Translations under genes and position numbers: made by a program
Notes under the pieces: model-generated
The model's input: only the letters and a program-made list of their open reading frames with translations
The model's database searches: none
What the model was told of the DNA's origin: nothing
Origin: Cyclobacteriaceae bacterium
GTDB lineage: Bacteria > Bacteroidota > Bacteroidia > Cytophagales > Cyclobacteriaceae
Direction of reading: 5' to 3'
DNA length: 64,000 bases
NCBI GenBank assembly: GCA_947458585.1
Contig: CANGYY010000002.1
Coordinates: 27,445 to 91,444, forward strand
In this document: in pieces, positions 47,981 through 57,424 of the stretch
How the letters are laid out: every line of letters begins with the position of its first letter
Numbering within the stretch: the first letter of the stretch is position 1

Positions 47981-48703
47981 TCAATACACCAATTCAAAGT
48001 TTGAATAACGGTACTCGGCCCGGAGAAACAAGCGCTTCCCCGACTCATCCACCCGCCAACTCTCTCGGGTACCGTGAAACAGCAAATTGTCAGCAGGTTC
48101 AGTAGACAGATCGTACACCAAACTTCGGTGGTCTTTCAATTTTACCTCATTGCCTACCATCAGGTAGGTGGTCGGATCGAAATAGTACCACCAAAGATCT
48201 GAATCTGGACCATAATCCACTCGGATCGACTCCACTTCCGTTCCATTTTCCAGGGTCTTTTTCCCCTCGTAAATCAGTTTCCCTCCCTTATCGAGCAACT
48301 TCCAAGGCTGTGCCACTGTGTAAAATGCCGCATCAAAATCTTTCTTTTTTGAAGCCAAAAAATCTGCGTTAAAAATGGCATTCTCCCCCATCTGGTAGCG
48401 AAAGACCGCCCCATCCCAACTCACCGAATGCGGAATACTATCCTTGGTCCAACTGATTTTTCCCTCAAAGCGTGGGCTAAATCGAAACTCATGTCTTTGA
48501 TCCAACTCCGATTCAATATTGCCCTCCGCATCCAACATCCTCGTCCACTTTTGGAATTTGATCCCCTTCAAGTTCTCCCAACCCTCCTTACCTCCATGCG
48601 CTGCAATGGACTTGTCCAAAAGCTCTAGAGCCTGCTCCTCAGGGCTTGGTGTACAAGCCGACCAGGCAAATAGGATTACAAGAAATAACACTGCGTTTTT
48701 CAT
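47981..48703 (-). CDS. DUF6503-like lipoprotein (paralogue C)
   Basis: 240 residues from ATG 48703, which gives a lipobox signal (MKNAVLFLVILFAWSACTPS) and overlaps the stop of the GT-C gene by four bases. The frame stays open for 120 codons upstream but that stretch lies antisense-like inside the membrane protein gene and is rejected. Motifs: ELLDKSIAAHGGKEGWENLK, then FDPTTYLMVGNEVKL. Most similar by eye to paralogue A in layout. Translational coupling to a glycosyltransferase suggests a role with the envelope glycan or lipid made by that operon. Confidence 0.8.
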   Translation of the reverse strand: MKNAVLFLVILFAWSACTPSPEEQALELLDKSIAAHGGKEGWENLKGIKFQKWTRMLDAEGNIESELDQRHEFRFSPRFEGKISWTKDSIPHSVSWDGAVFRYQMGENAIFNADFLASKKKDFDAAFYTVAQPWKLLDKGGKLIYEGKKTLENGTEVESIRVDYGPDSDLWWYYFDPTTYLMVGNEVKLKDHRSLVYDLSTEPADNLLFHGTRESWRVDESGKRLFLRAEYRYSNFELVY

Positions 48704-50031
48704 AGACCTAAGGTAGCAGTTCTTTGCTTTCGAAAATAGTCCAAATAAAGGCCAACTAGCACCAAACCATATTCCAAAACTAAAAATAGGGTTTGCTCCT
48801 GTACCGGATTTTGGCTGTATGCCTGGTAGGAAAAAATCGCACCAAAGGACCAAAGAAGAAAGGTCCATTGACGAGTTAGAATGGACAAGCCCAATCCTGT
48901 CAACAAGTACCAGGGATGAACCACCGGCTGCAGCAAGAAATACAGCAAATACAGCTGCACCCATACACTTGGGATTTCGAAAAGGCTGGCATTCGACCGC
49001 TTCCAAGTCAGCCAAAGTACTCCAAGTAGGGTACATACCATCCCAACTTTGGTGAGGTACCAAATGGTATTGTAACCTGCTAGCTCATAGCCTACTGCTC
49101 GAAAAAGGTAGTAAATCGAGGCATTGAACTCAAATTTACCTTGGTAGAGCTGCAGACTTTGAAGGAAATTTTGCCAAGAATTCCAATAGACTAGCGGGAG
49201 AAATGCCAAGACCAAAACCAATGCTGCCATTCCCCAAAATTGAAGTGAGGTTCGAACACCCTTCCAAAAGAAAAAAGCCGGGGCAAGTAAGAAAGGAAGC
49301 AACTTCATCCCCACTGCCAATCCCCAAAATATGCCTGATAACCCCAACTTCTGCCGAGTTAAACTCCCTAGTGAAGCCAGCAAAAATAATAGTACTAATC
49401 CTTCAAAATGCAGATTACCCACTACTTCTAAGATCACGAAGGGGTTAAACCAGTACCATAGAATTTGTTTCTTGGGGAGTTCAAATCGGGCAAGTAAGCC
49501 CCAAAGCAGGCAGAAAACACCAATTTCCCCCAACAAGAGTATGCATCGAAGTGCAAGATATCCCTGCTCCAAATTCCCCTGCGCTCCTAAGGCTCCTAGC
49601 CAAAATAGGACTTGGTTGAGGGGCGGGTACACAGAAAAGTAGTTTGGGGAATTCAGTGCTCCAAAAAGCGGGTCACTTAAGCCGCTTCCCTCCCCTTGTT
49701 GCTCTTGTACTTGCGTTGGAGTCAAGAGGTAAGGATTCTGACCTTGACGCAAAAGTTCCCCATCCCACAAAAACCTCACACCGTCCTCCGACCAATTCGG
49801 CTCAAAAAGGAATAGGCATCCTCTTAAAATCAACCCTAGCAGGAGCAGGCGCTTGAAACTCACCTGATCCCCTGCGAGCAGGTAGCTGCCCAACATACCC
49901 CAAAAAGCGAGGGTAAATAAGAAAAGAGTTAAGCCGAAATTTTCCCGAGGAACCTGTGCCAACAGCAATAAAGCCACAGCCAAAAAAAGAACTGAAGCAA
50001 CTTTGATTACCGTTTTTACGCGATCACTCAA
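48700..50031 (-). CDS. multispanning GT-C glycosyltransferase (GT87/DUF2029-like)
   Basis: 443 residues with about 11 hydrophobic helices. The first periplasmic loop carries WSEDGVRFLWDGELLRQGQN and PNYFSVYPPLNQVLF, the acidic and YPP motifs of polyprenyl-phosphate-sugar dependent GT-C enzymes. It would transfer a sugar on the periplasmic face. It starts with TTG at 50031 in a TTGA overlap with the preceding lipoprotein gene; no in-frame ATG lies before helix 1. A DPM-like gene two positions upstream could make the donor. Acceptor unknown. Confidence 0.82.
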   Translation of the reverse strand: MSDRVKTVIKVASVLFLAVALLLLAQVPRENFGLTLFLFTLAFWGMLGSYLLAGDQVSFKRLLLLGLILRGCLFLFEPNWSEDGVRFLWDGELLRQGQNPYLLTPTQVQEQQGEGSGLSDPLFGALNSPNYFSVYPPLNQVLFWLGALGAQGNLEQGYLALRCILLLGEIGVFCLLWGLLARFELPKKQILWYWFNPFVILEVVGNLHFEGLVLLFLLASLGSLTRQKLGLSGIFWGLAVGMKLLPFLLAPAFFFWKGVRTSLQFWGMAALVLVLAFLPLVYWNSWQNFLQSLQLYQGKFEFNASIYYLFRAVGYELAGYNTIWYLTKVGMVCTLLGVLWLTWKRSNASLFEIPSVWVQLYLLYFLLQPVVHPWYLLTGLGLSILTRQWTFLLWSFGAIFSYQAYSQNPVQEQTLFLVLEYGLVLVGLYLDYFRKQRTATLGL

Positions 50032-50930
50032 AGTCCCAATTCCTTTCTTAGGGATTCATACACCTGCTCGTTTTGTTTCCAATAAGGCAACTGCCTCAGG
50101 TGCATGCGGGTAGCAGTGGTCACTTCCTGCTGTCCATTTTCTTTGGTCCAGGTTTCCGTAAATCCAGTAATCTCGTAGGGGAAAAGTTGCTGGTAGCGGA
50201 TGGAAACCGTTCTGCCAATCTCCTCATACACGACCTTCACTTCAGCCTGGTCCGAACCCAAGGCCTTGCGTGAGATGGTTGCCTGCTCTCCTTTCAAGGG
50301 AATATGAGCAAAGCGTTGAAAAATAAGGCTAGGAATCAGGGTTACACTTCCTAGCGGAACTAAGTCGGGATGAAGTCGAATTAAGGTAAAAAGCTCCTCT
50401 TCCGCTTGTCCATCCAGTTTGGATTCCAGATCCCCCTCAGATTCAAAATAGGAAAACTGCTTTGCAGTATATTTTCCTGACTTGTGATTGAGCTGAGTAA
50501 AGGATTGCCCACACCACTCGGTCACCGAAGCCGTCAATTTAGGCGCTGGACTTTCTTCATATACTGGCGTAAATAACGACAGCATGGTGTGGTAGGGATA
50601 CACGCCCGTCACAAACTCCCGAGACATATTCAGTTTCAGCACCTTCTGTGCATCGGATGGCCTCTCCTCAGGAGCATCCAACTTGACCTGCTTGCTTTTG
50701 GAAAAATCTTCGGTTACAAAAATCATGACTGCCTTGCCCGGCCGAACTACCCCATACCTGCTTTGCTGTAAGTCAAATACATTCACTTCAGCAGTTCCTT
50801 GGTACCAGTAACTTGCAAACTGAGTTTCTACCACCCCTTCTCTACTCTCTGGAGCACAGGAAACTAATCCAACTGCACCCAAAAAAAGAAATAAAGAGAC
50901 TGGTAGGGTTAATCTAGCTAGTTTTTGCAT
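50028..50930 (-). CDS. uncharacterised lipoprotein of the glycosyltransferase operon
   Basis: 300 residues from ATG 50930 (a TTG at 50945 is less likely). Lipobox signal MQKLARLTLPVSLFLFLGAV, with VSCAPE following. Notable segments: FASYWYQGTAEVNVFDLQQS, VMIFVTEDF, GVYPYHTMLSLFTPVYE and VTEWCGQSFTQLN. I do not assign a function. Related lipoproteins are widespread in Bacteroidota without experimental data. The stop overlaps the GT-C start and it follows the DPM-like gene by 36 bases, so it belongs to this pathway. Confidence 0.82.
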   Translation of the reverse strand: MQKLARLTLPVSLFLFLGAVGLVSCAPESREGVVETQFASYWYQGTAEVNVFDLQQSRYGVVRPGKAVMIFVTEDFSKSKQVKLDAPEERPSDAQKVLKLNMSREFVTGVYPYHTMLSLFTPVYEESPAPKLTASVTEWCGQSFTQLNHKSGKYTAKQFSYFESEGDLESKLDGQAEEELFTLIRLHPDLVPLGSVTLIPSLIFQRFAHIPLKGEQATISRKALGSDQAEVKVVYEEIGRTVSIRYQQLFPYEITGFTETWTKENGQQEVTTATRMHLRQLPYWKQNEQVYESLRKELGL

Positions 50931-50966
50931 GGGACAAGAAGCCAAGAGTGGAACAATCAGTAGCGG

Positions 50967-51680
50967 CTATCGAAAGGGCCGCCAATACTTAAATATCGTG
51001 AAAATAATCTTATATCCGGCGCCAATGACTCCTTTCACCGTGCCGCTCACTTTCGAAACACCAATTCGTTTTCGGTAAGTGACCGGCACCTCCGCGTAAG
51101 AAAGGCCTACTTGATGCGCCTTGATTTGCATCTCAATGGTCCATCCAAAATTCTGATCCACCATTCCCAAGGCAAGCAATTTCCCCCAATGAATCGCCCG
51201 AAAAGGCCCTAGATCAGAGAACTTAGCCCCATACATCCAGCGCATGAGTGTGGTAGCTAGTTCATTGCCGAAAACTTGCGGAATCGTCATGGAACCAGCT
51301 TCACGCTGACCCAAGGAGCGAGACCCGATAACTAGGTCGGCCTTCCCTTCGAAAATAGGTGCTATCAGCAACTCCAATTCCTGCGGATAATCACTGTAAT
51401 CCCCATCCAAAAACACCAAAATATCGGGTTGGGCTTTTTGCTGCTGGATCCAATCCATAGCCGTCAAACAAGCTTTTCCGTAGCCCTTTTGTGGTTCAAA
51501 TACCACCTGAGCACCCGCTGCTGTCGCCACCTCAGCGGTGCGATCCGTCGAATTGTTATTGGCCACCACGACATGGCGCACCAGTGCAGGAATATCCCCA
51601 ATTACCTTGGCTATAGACTTTTCCTCATTGAAAGCAGGAATGATGACATCTACAATTGGAGGGGAATTCATAACATGCAT
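50967..51680 (-). CDS. GT2 glycosyltransferase, DPM1/polyprenyl-phosphate sugar synthase-like
   Basis: 237 residues. GT-A fold: VDVIIPAFNEEKSIAKVIGD, VVANNNSTDRTAEVA, metal-binding FLDGDYSDYP (~residues 90-99), GSRSLGQREAGSM and the C-terminal PVTYRKRIGVSKVSG. These are typical of dolichyl/undecaprenyl-phosphate mannose or glucose synthases. No C-terminal membrane helix pair is obvious, so it is the soluble or peripheral DPM type. Its start overlaps the stop of the preceding GT2 gene by one base (TAATG). Probably supplies lipid-linked sugar to the GT-C enzyme. Confidence 0.88.
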   Translation of the reverse strand: MHVMNSPPIVDVIIPAFNEEKSIAKVIGDIPALVRHVVVANNNSTDRTAEVATAAGAQVVFEPQKGYGKACLTAMDWIQQQKAQPDILVFLDGDYSDYPQELELLIAPIFEGKADLVIGSRSLGQREAGSMTIPQVFGNELATTLMRWMYGAKFSDLGPFRAIHWGKLLALGMVDQNFGWTIEMQIKAHQVGLSYAEVPVTYRKRIGVSKVSGTVKGVIGAGYKIIFTIFKYWRPFR

Positions 51681-53137
51681 TAGCGAGTGCGTAAAGAGGA
51701 AATAAACACGAGACTGTAACCCAATGCCAATAGCCCATGAAAGGGTAGAAAAAGAAAATTGCCCTTGACGATACCCAAGACGACCATCCCTCCAAACAAA
51801 AGCCCCGTCCCCCCTTCCAGCCAGGTACTCATAGGCAGAGCACGTAATCGGTAAGCATTGGCCTGAAGTGAGATGCTACCCGCCTCCAAGTTGAATTTTG
51901 GAGTACGGATAAAGGGGGATTTTTTTCCAGTTAAGCCTTCCAGTACAGCCTGAGAATTGTGTAGGGCTAGTCCCATGGATACCGAAAAAAAGAGAGGCAA
52001 CTTCCACAATGCTCCAAGAATGGACTTCCAAGAATAGGGCTGCGCGGTAAGGCAGGAAACCAAATACACCCCCGCTACGAGCACAAACCCAATCATGGAA
52101 ATTCCTGAAGCCCAAAAAAGCTCCAGAGGAATCAACTTCAGCTGCACCCCCCACCACAGGCCGATACTGCAAAAGCTAGTCAAGAGTATGGCAATGAAAA
52201 TGGTGGAATTGAATAAGTGGGCAAAGGCATGAAATTTAATACCCAGCGGATGGTTTTCTTTGAGAACCTTTCTTGCATGTTTGACAGCACATTCGGCTCC
52301 GCCCTTGGTCCATCGGAATTGCTGGGATTTGATTGCCGAAAGAATCGGTGGCAATTCTGCTGGGGATTCGATTTCAGGTCGGTACACAAACCTCCAACCT
52401 TTCCGTTGAGCACGGTAACTCAGGTCCAAATCTTCGGTGAGTGTGTCCTCCTCCCAGTTTCCGGCGTCCAGAATGCAACTTTTCCTCCAAATTCCTGCCG
52501 TCCCATTGAAATTGATAAAGGCCCCTTGCTGGTTTCTTCCCGACTGCTCAATCAAGAAATGGGCATCCAGCGCAAAGGCTTGCAGCTGTGTGAGGATGGA
52601 ATAGTTTTGATTGAGGTGCGTCCAGCGACTCTGCACCATACCCACTTGGGGGGAGGAAAAGTAGGGCAAGGCCTTGACTAAAAAATCGGGATCCGGTACA
52701 AAATCAGCATCAAAGATCGCCACAAACTCGCCTTCAGCCGAGGGCAAGGCTTCTCGCAATGCCCCAGCCTTAAATCCTTGCCGATTGGTACGGTGGAGGT
52801 ACTGAAAATTGACCGATGGATAAGCCAACAACTTGGACTGAATCAGTTCGGAAGTTTCATCCGTACTGTCATCCAGAATCTGAATTTGAAGCAAGTCACT
52901 GGGATAATTGAGTTGGGCTACTGCATCTATCAGTCGCTCGACCACATACAATTCGTTGTAGATAGGAAGCTGTACCGTGACCTTAGGCCAAGGATTGGGA
53001 ATGAGCTGCGGAACCTGCTTTTCCGTTTTTCTAAACTTGAAGAAATGCAGCAACAAATGCCCTTGCGCCAGGCTGTATAAGAATATAAAACCCATCCCCA
53101 AAAAATAGAGGCCAGCACAGATATACACCAGTACCAT
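51680..53137 (-). CDS. processive-type GT2 glycosyltransferase, cellulose-synthase-like
   Basis: 485 residues. N-terminal helix (~5-25), then the cytoplasmic GT-A domain with LDDSTDE (~88-94), DAD at 143-145, TED at 234-236 and QQFRW at 272-276. This full D,D,D,QxxRW set marks processive beta-glycosyltransferases of the cellulose synthase/CslA type. Four C-terminal helices follow (~305-420, 450-480). No PilZ domain. It abuts the polyferredoxin stop with no spacing. Product could be a beta-glucan or glucomannan, or a glycolipid; no BcsB-type partner is present. Confidence 0.9.
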   Translation of the reverse strand: MVLVYICAGLYFLGMGFIFLYSLAQGHLLLHFFKFRKTEKQVPQLIPNPWPKVTVQLPIYNELYVVERLIDAVAQLNYPSDLLQIQILDDSTDETSELIQSKLLAYPSVNFQYLHRTNRQGFKAGALREALPSAEGEFVAIFDADFVPDPDFLVKALPYFSSPQVGMVQSRWTHLNQNYSILTQLQAFALDAHFLIEQSGRNQQGAFINFNGTAGIWRKSCILDAGNWEEDTLTEDLDLSYRAQRKGWRFVYRPEIESPAELPPILSAIKSQQFRWTKGGAECAVKHARKVLKENHPLGIKFHAFAHLFNSTIFIAILLTSFCSIGLWWGVQLKLIPLELFWASGISMIGFVLVAGVYLVSCLTAQPYSWKSILGALWKLPLFFSVSMGLALHNSQAVLEGLTGKKSPFIRTPKFNLEAGSISLQANAYRLRALPMSTWLEGGTGLLFGGMVVLGIVKGNFLFLPFHGLLALGYSLVFISSLRTR

Positions 53138-54682
53138 TTAAGATCTCAATTTGATGGAATCGTTGCCGATAAGGATCGGAAACTCGTGAATTCGTCCCTC
53201 TTCGGGACCATTTTCCAACTTCAATACGCCACGTGGACAAACCGAAGCACAAACCCCACATCCCACGCAAGAAGATCGGACGATATTTTGCCCTTGCTGC
53301 GCGTAAGCCCGCACATCAATACCCATCTCGCAATGGGTGGAGCAATTGCCACAGGAGATGCATTGTCCCCCATTCGTCGTGATGCGGAAGCGGGATTTAA
53401 ATCGTTGCACCAAACCCAAATAGGCTGCCAAGGGACAACCAAATCGACACCAAACCCGATTCCCCATCAAAGGATAAAAACCTGTTCCCACTACCCCAGC
53501 GAAAGCAGAGCCAATGGCAAATCCATAGAAGGAATGTAATTGGTTGGTCACTTGTCCTAAAAGACTAAAGGAAGAAAAATAGTTGACAATGGTCAAACCA
53601 GTCATAATCACTGCCAGGGCAAGTACCCCGTGAATCATCCAACGCTCCCATTGCCAGGCCTTCAGGGACTTGTCAGACAGGTGACGGAATCCATCTCCGA
53701 CAGTTTCTGCCAAGCCTCCACAGCCACAGACCCAGGAGCAATACCAGCGTTTGCCATAGAAATAGGTAAATACCGGAACCCCAATTACGATTAGCAAAAT
53801 CCCCCAAATCAACATAAAAAGCCCTACTCCACCACTTGACAGAAAGGTGTCTATCTGGTAATCGTAGAAGAAATCGTAATCCAAAGGCCAGATATTCTTG
53901 AAATCAAAATAGGGCTTATTCAACAAAACGAGCACTTCAGGAATAAGGAAGGCAAAGGCTGTTTGAAAGAATACCACCGAAGCCGTACGCAGTTGCTGGT
54001 ACTTGTTGTCCCGGTACTTCAACACCATCCGAATTCCCATCACACCTATCGCCAAGGTGTACACCAAACCATACAAAAACCATTGGCTGGCAGGACCCCC
54101 GGACAAGAATTGAGCAATGGGTTCCACCATCCAGACCAAAGGGCTGAGGTAAGCTGGAAACCAGTACAAAATCACATAAAATCCGATTAGGTAGGTACCG
54201 GTAAGCATTCCTAGTAAACCTCGATTCTTGAGCGAGGAATGGAATACTCCGGTATGTGCCAAACTTGTATGCGCTGAGCCAGATCCGGCAAACTGAAAAA
54301 GTACTCCTCCCAAGACCACAAGACCAATCGATAAGGCCAAACTGGTCCAAGGATATGCACGAGCAGGCCCTTCTCCGGCCGCTTTGGCCAAGGCAAATCC
54401 ATAATCGTCCCAAATCACTTGATCCCAAGCTTGTTTTGCTTTCAGTTCCTCGTTATATGGATCAAAATTGGAAGAATAAGCACTTAAAAAAGCATGGGTG
54501 GAAGAGTAACTTTGTCCATACATGGGCTGTAGGAGTTCGGCTAACTTTTCCCGATGGGTCTCTTTGACTTGATCCTGCACCATTGCTTCTGTCAAGCGAA
54601 AGCTGCTCAAAAACGGCAGCGCCGTGAAGACCAACATGCCTAATAAAAATAGAACAAGACCGATACCTTGAATTCCTCTCAT
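53138..54682 (-). CDS. membrane polyferredoxin, NapH/NosR/CcoG-like 4Fe-4S protein
   Basis: 514 residues. N-terminal signal-anchor, a ~85-residue extracytoplasmic loop, then about six more helices. Between them are two cytoplasm-facing cysteine motifs, CSWVCGC (Cys315, 319, 321) and CRFGCP (Cys412, 416), as in NapH/NosR proteins. The tail has two complete ferredoxin motifs: Cys441/444/447/451 and Cys472/475/478/482. It should pass electrons across or along the inner membrane. ATGA overlap with the FAD oxidoreductase suggests that enzyme feeds it. Neighbouring nitrous oxide or nitrate reductase genes are absent. Confidence 0.88.
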   Translation of the reverse strand: MRGIQGIGLVLFLLGMLVFTALPFLSSFRLTEAMVQDQVKETHREKLAELLQPMYGQSYSSTHAFLSAYSSNFDPYNEELKAKQAWDQVIWDDYGFALAKAAGEGPARAYPWTSLALSIGLVVLGGVLFQFAGSGSAHTSLAHTGVFHSSLKNRGLLGMLTGTYLIGFYVILYWFPAYLSPLVWMVEPIAQFLSGGPASQWFLYGLVYTLAIGVMGIRMVLKYRDNKYQQLRTASVVFFQTAFAFLIPEVLVLLNKPYFDFKNIWPLDYDFFYDYQIDTFLSSGGVGLFMLIWGILLIVIGVPVFTYFYGKRWYCSWVCGCGGLAETVGDGFRHLSDKSLKAWQWERWMIHGVLALAVIMTGLTIVNYFSSFSLLGQVTNQLHSFYGFAIGSAFAGVVGTGFYPLMGNRVWCRFGCPLAAYLGLVQRFKSRFRITTNGGQCISCGNCSTHCEMGIDVRAYAQQGQNIVRSSCVGCGVCASVCPRGVLKLENGPEEGRIHEFPILIGNDSIKLRS

Positions 54683-56028
54683 TGACTTGCCCCGAATAGT
54701 TTTTGAAAAAAGGATTTTTTTGATGGTACTAATGTGCCACCAAATTGCCGTTGATATGCGGCTTGAATGTCGAGGTGGTAAGGTGCATAAAATTCTGGAT
54801 CGAATACTCCCTTACCTAGCTCTTGCATGACTTTTTCTCCAGTCCACTTTTCGCGAATCGCACGATCAAAGAATTCATGACGCAAACGAAAGCCCAGATT
54901 AACTACGCCTACAATTTTCCCTTCTTGGTCTAGGCTCATGCGAAAAGAGACTTTGCCATCTCGATGTTCCCAAAAGAAATCTTGTACTCCATCCATTGGT
55001 TCCGCTGACACCCATCCATAGGTTTGGTATTCGATGGCAAAGAACTTTGCAGAATTGAACCAAACCCCAGGTTGATAGGTAACCGGTTTGTTGCAAAAAT
55101 TATAAGCCAAAGTCTCCCCATGCATTCTACCGGTATACCAAACCTGCTCCAAGTTCTTTCTACCTAACCCAGGAGGCTTTTCAAATTCCGCACAATCTCC
55201 AATGGCGTACACATCAGGCACCGAACTTTCAAAATAGGAATTGATCTTCACACCTTTGCCAATCTCCAATGCCGTGTTCTTTAGGAAATCCACATTTGGT
55301 GTTACTCCAGTAGCAATGCCTACAAAGCTGCAAGGAATTTCTTCCCCAGTAGAAGTGACCACAGCGCGTACGCTTCCCTGTGCATCGGATAGAATTTCTT
55401 TCAATTCCGTCTCAAGACGAAGGTCAATCGCATGTTCGCGAATGTGTTTTTGCACCAAGTCTGCTTCCGATTCAGGAAGAACTTGCTCCCAAAATCGATT
55501 TTCTCGAACAAAAAAGGTGACAGGAATTTTCTTGTAAGTAAGCATTTCAGCCAATTCAATTCCAATCAATCCCCCTCCCACAATCACAGCTCGTTCCATT
55601 GGTTGACTAGTGATGGCTTCCATTGACTCCAAGTCTTGCTTGGAGTAAAGTCCTTGAACCCCCATTAACTGCTGTCCTGGCCAACCGAAGAAGGCAGGCT
55701 TGGAACCGGTGGCCAAAACCAAAACATCGTAGTTGAGTGTTTCTCCCGACTCAAAAACCAAGGTTTTGGTTTCAAAAGCGATGGTTTTGACCCAGGCTTG
55801 CTTGAGATCTATTCGGTTTTTCTTCCAAAAATGGGGTTCATATGGCTGCGTATGTTCCCACTTCATCTGCCCCATATACACATACATCAGAGCTGTGCGC
55901 GAGAAAAAATAGGGAGATTCTCCTGAAATCACGGTGATACGGGCTTGATCATCCCCTTTTCGCAAATGTCTAGCGAAGGTGATGCCCGAAATACCATTTC
56001 CAATAATCACAAAGTGACGAGAACTCAT
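54679..56028 (-). CDS. FAD-dependent pyridine-nucleotide oxidoreductase
   Basis: 449 residues. FAD-binding VIIGNGISGITFARHL (~7-22), ATGSKPAFFG (~105-114), NAD(P)H-binding VIVGGGLIGIELAEML (~147-162) and the second FAD motif VYAIGDCAEF (~295-304). The layout is that of rubredoxin reductase or the N-terminal half of assimilatory nitrite reductase, without the redox-active CxxxxC disulfide of thioredoxin or lipoamide reductases. The C-terminal ~100 residues form a dimerisation-type domain. It overlaps the polyferredoxin gene by four bases; electron transfer to it is inferred. Confidence 0.9.
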   Translation of the reverse strand: MSSRHFVIIGNGISGITFARHLRKGDDQARITVISGESPYFFSRTALMYVYMGQMKWEHTQPYEPHFWKKNRIDLKQAWVKTIAFETKTLVFESGETLNYDVLVLATGSKPAFFGWPGQQLMGVQGLYSKQDLESMEAITSQPMERAVIVGGGLIGIELAEMLTYKKIPVTFFVRENRFWEQVLPESEADLVQKHIREHAIDLRLETELKEILSDAQGSVRAVVTSTGEEIPCSFVGIATGVTPNVDFLKNTALEIGKGVKINSYFESSVPDVYAIGDCAEFEKPPGLGRKNLEQVWYTGRMHGETLAYNFCNKPVTYQPGVWFNSAKFFAIEYQTYGWVSAEPMDGVQDFFWEHRDGKVSFRMSLDQEGKIVGVVNLGFRLRHEFFDRAIREKWTGEKVMQELGKGVFDPEFYAPYHLDIQAAYQRQFGGTLVPSKKSFFQKLFGASQ

Positions 56029-56066
56029 ACGGCAAAGTTGAACCTAAACTTACCCAAAAATTAAGC

Positions 56067-56831
56067 TTACTCGTTTAAATTCCAATTGTAATCTAGAAAA
56101 GAGATGCTGGCATTCGGTGAAATCTTCACTTTCGAATAGCGATTCAAAAATTCGATGAGAGTCCCTTTTTTGGTAAAATCCCCTTTAAACCAAGAAAAAA
56201 TGGAGGAAAGTTGGGCAGATTGATTTGAAATTTTATTCCGACTCGTGTCATTCACAAATGTCGTAGTCACCCGCATCAATTGATTTTCAAGGTTACTGGC
56301 TACAAATGCCTCATTCAACAACGGTGGACAAGATACCGAAGCACAGTTGATGGCAAAATGAATTCGTGGCTCCTCAAATTCCTTTCGCAAGATGCTGTGT
56401 TCTACCTCATCCAAACTCATGTCTACGCCTGCGATTTTGAAAAACTTGTAATGCCAAACGTCTTTGATGAGTGGGATTTTAATTCTTGGTCCCAAGTCAC
56501 GTATGCTTTTGGTAGGATAAAAATCGACAATCAACTTTACCGTGTAGGCATTGTACACATTGATCCAATAAGCAAGCTGCTCATTTTTAGTCCATTTGCT
56601 TCGGTCTGGAGCATTCTCAGAAAGTAGTTTGAGGTAGCTTTCCAACTTTGGCTTTTCTCGGATAAAGCCTTTGTAATCTACTTGCCCGTTGGGTTTGACA
56701 TGCGCTTTGAGCAACTCATTCCAAAGCTGATGGCTGGGTGGCGTGCTACCCGCTTTTCCCACTACCGGACTATGGCAGGAAACTAGAATAAGCAGCAACA
56801 GCAAGAACGAAAATCGAGTGGCTAAAGTCAT
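56067..56831 (-). CDS. DUF547 secreted lipoprotein
   Basis: 254 residues. Lipobox signal (FSFLLLLLILVSCHSP). DUF547 signature: WTKNEQLAYWINVYNAYTVK, IKDVWHYKFFKI, RIHFAINCASVSCPPLLNEA and a closing SFLDYNWNLN. The conserved INCAS-CPP cysteines and the papain/transglutaminase-like arrangement have led to suggestions of a cysteine-based enzyme, but activity is not established. Thirty-eight bases upstream of the FAD oxidoreductase start and co-directional, so probably the same transcript. Confidence 0.9.
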   Translation of the reverse strand: MTLATRFSFLLLLLILVSCHSPVVGKAGSTPPSHQLWNELLKAHVKPNGQVDYKGFIREKPKLESYLKLLSENAPDRSKWTKNEQLAYWINVYNAYTVKLIVDFYPTKSIRDLGPRIKIPLIKDVWHYKFFKIAGVDMSLDEVEHSILRKEFEEPRIHFAINCASVSCPPLLNEAFVASNLENQLMRVTTTFVNDTSRNKISNQSAQLSSIFSWFKGDFTKKGTLIEFLNRYSKVKISPNASISFLDYNWNLNE

Positions 56832-56883
56832 GTGGGGGAAAGAAATGAGATTTTGAATTGTAGAGATATTGAACTAAACGAAG

Positions 56884-57378
56884 TTAATACACTTTTTCTC
56901 CTTTGGTGAGCCAAACACTCCAAGGCTGGGAGTAGGTATGCACTTTTTGTGTTGGTTTTCCCTTGGCAAAAACAGTTCGACCCTCATTGACCCAGTGAAC
57001 GATGCCGCCATAGAGATTGTACACTCTGGTAAATCCTTCTTTTTGGAGTATTTTACCTATTTCTTCGGATCGAGCTCCCACGGTGCAGTAAATGAGTACG
57101 GGCTTATTTTTATCAAGTTCGGCTACCGATTTCAAGTTAAAGGTATCGTGACCCACCCAGATTGCATTTTGCAAATGACTGACTTCATACTCTGCCTTTT
57201 CACGTGCATCGAGTACCTGATAAGTAGCTAGATTACTGACTTGAGCAGGCTTGACCACCGGAAAACTGGAATCATACAAAGTTTTGAGCAAGGCTTGATA
57301 AGGCAGGGACTGCCCAAAAGAATTTTCTGACCCCAAAAAGAGGGAGAATAACAAAAGAAGAATTCGAAATGGGCTCAT
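56884..57378 (-). CDS. periplasmic single-domain rhodanese
   Basis: 164 residues. Signal peptide (ILLLLFSLFLGSENSFG), then one rhodanese domain: VLDAREKAEYEVSHLQNAIW, the catalytic loop IYCTVGARSEE with Cys98, and YNLYGGIVHWVNEG. A conserved tail (VHTYSQPWSVWL) follows the domain. The active-site cysteine is present, so persulfide transfer or thiol chemistry in the periplasm is possible. Located between the Crp/Fnr and DUF547 genes in the same direction, with gaps of about 50 bases. Confidence 0.9.
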   Translation of the reverse strand: MSPFRILLLLFSLFLGSENSFGQSLPYQALLKTLYDSSFPVVKPAQVSNLATYQVLDAREKAEYEVSHLQNAIWVGHDTFNLKSVAELDKNKPVLIYCTVGARSEEIGKILQKEGFTRVYNLYGGIVHWVNEGRTVFAKGKPTQKVHTYSQPWSVWLTKGEKVY

Positions 57379-57424
57379 AACTACGGCTTTCTAGTTAAAC
57401 TCATTTGAATCAATGAAGTTCTAA

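Noticed and set aside
48704..49063. 120-codon N-terminal extension of the DUF6503-like paralogue C
   Set aside because: It overlaps the GT-C membrane protein gene in another frame; the internal ATG at 48703 gives a perfect lipobox signal and a four-base overlap.
51680..53137. Bacterial cellulose (Bcs) operon
   Set aside because: The GT2 has the D,D,D,QxxRW set but no PilZ domain, and BcsB, BcsC and BcsZ are missing.
53138..54682. Denitrification (NosR/NapH) locus
   Set aside because: Only the polyferredoxin architecture matches; no nitrous oxide or nitrate reductase genes or maturation factors lie in the window.
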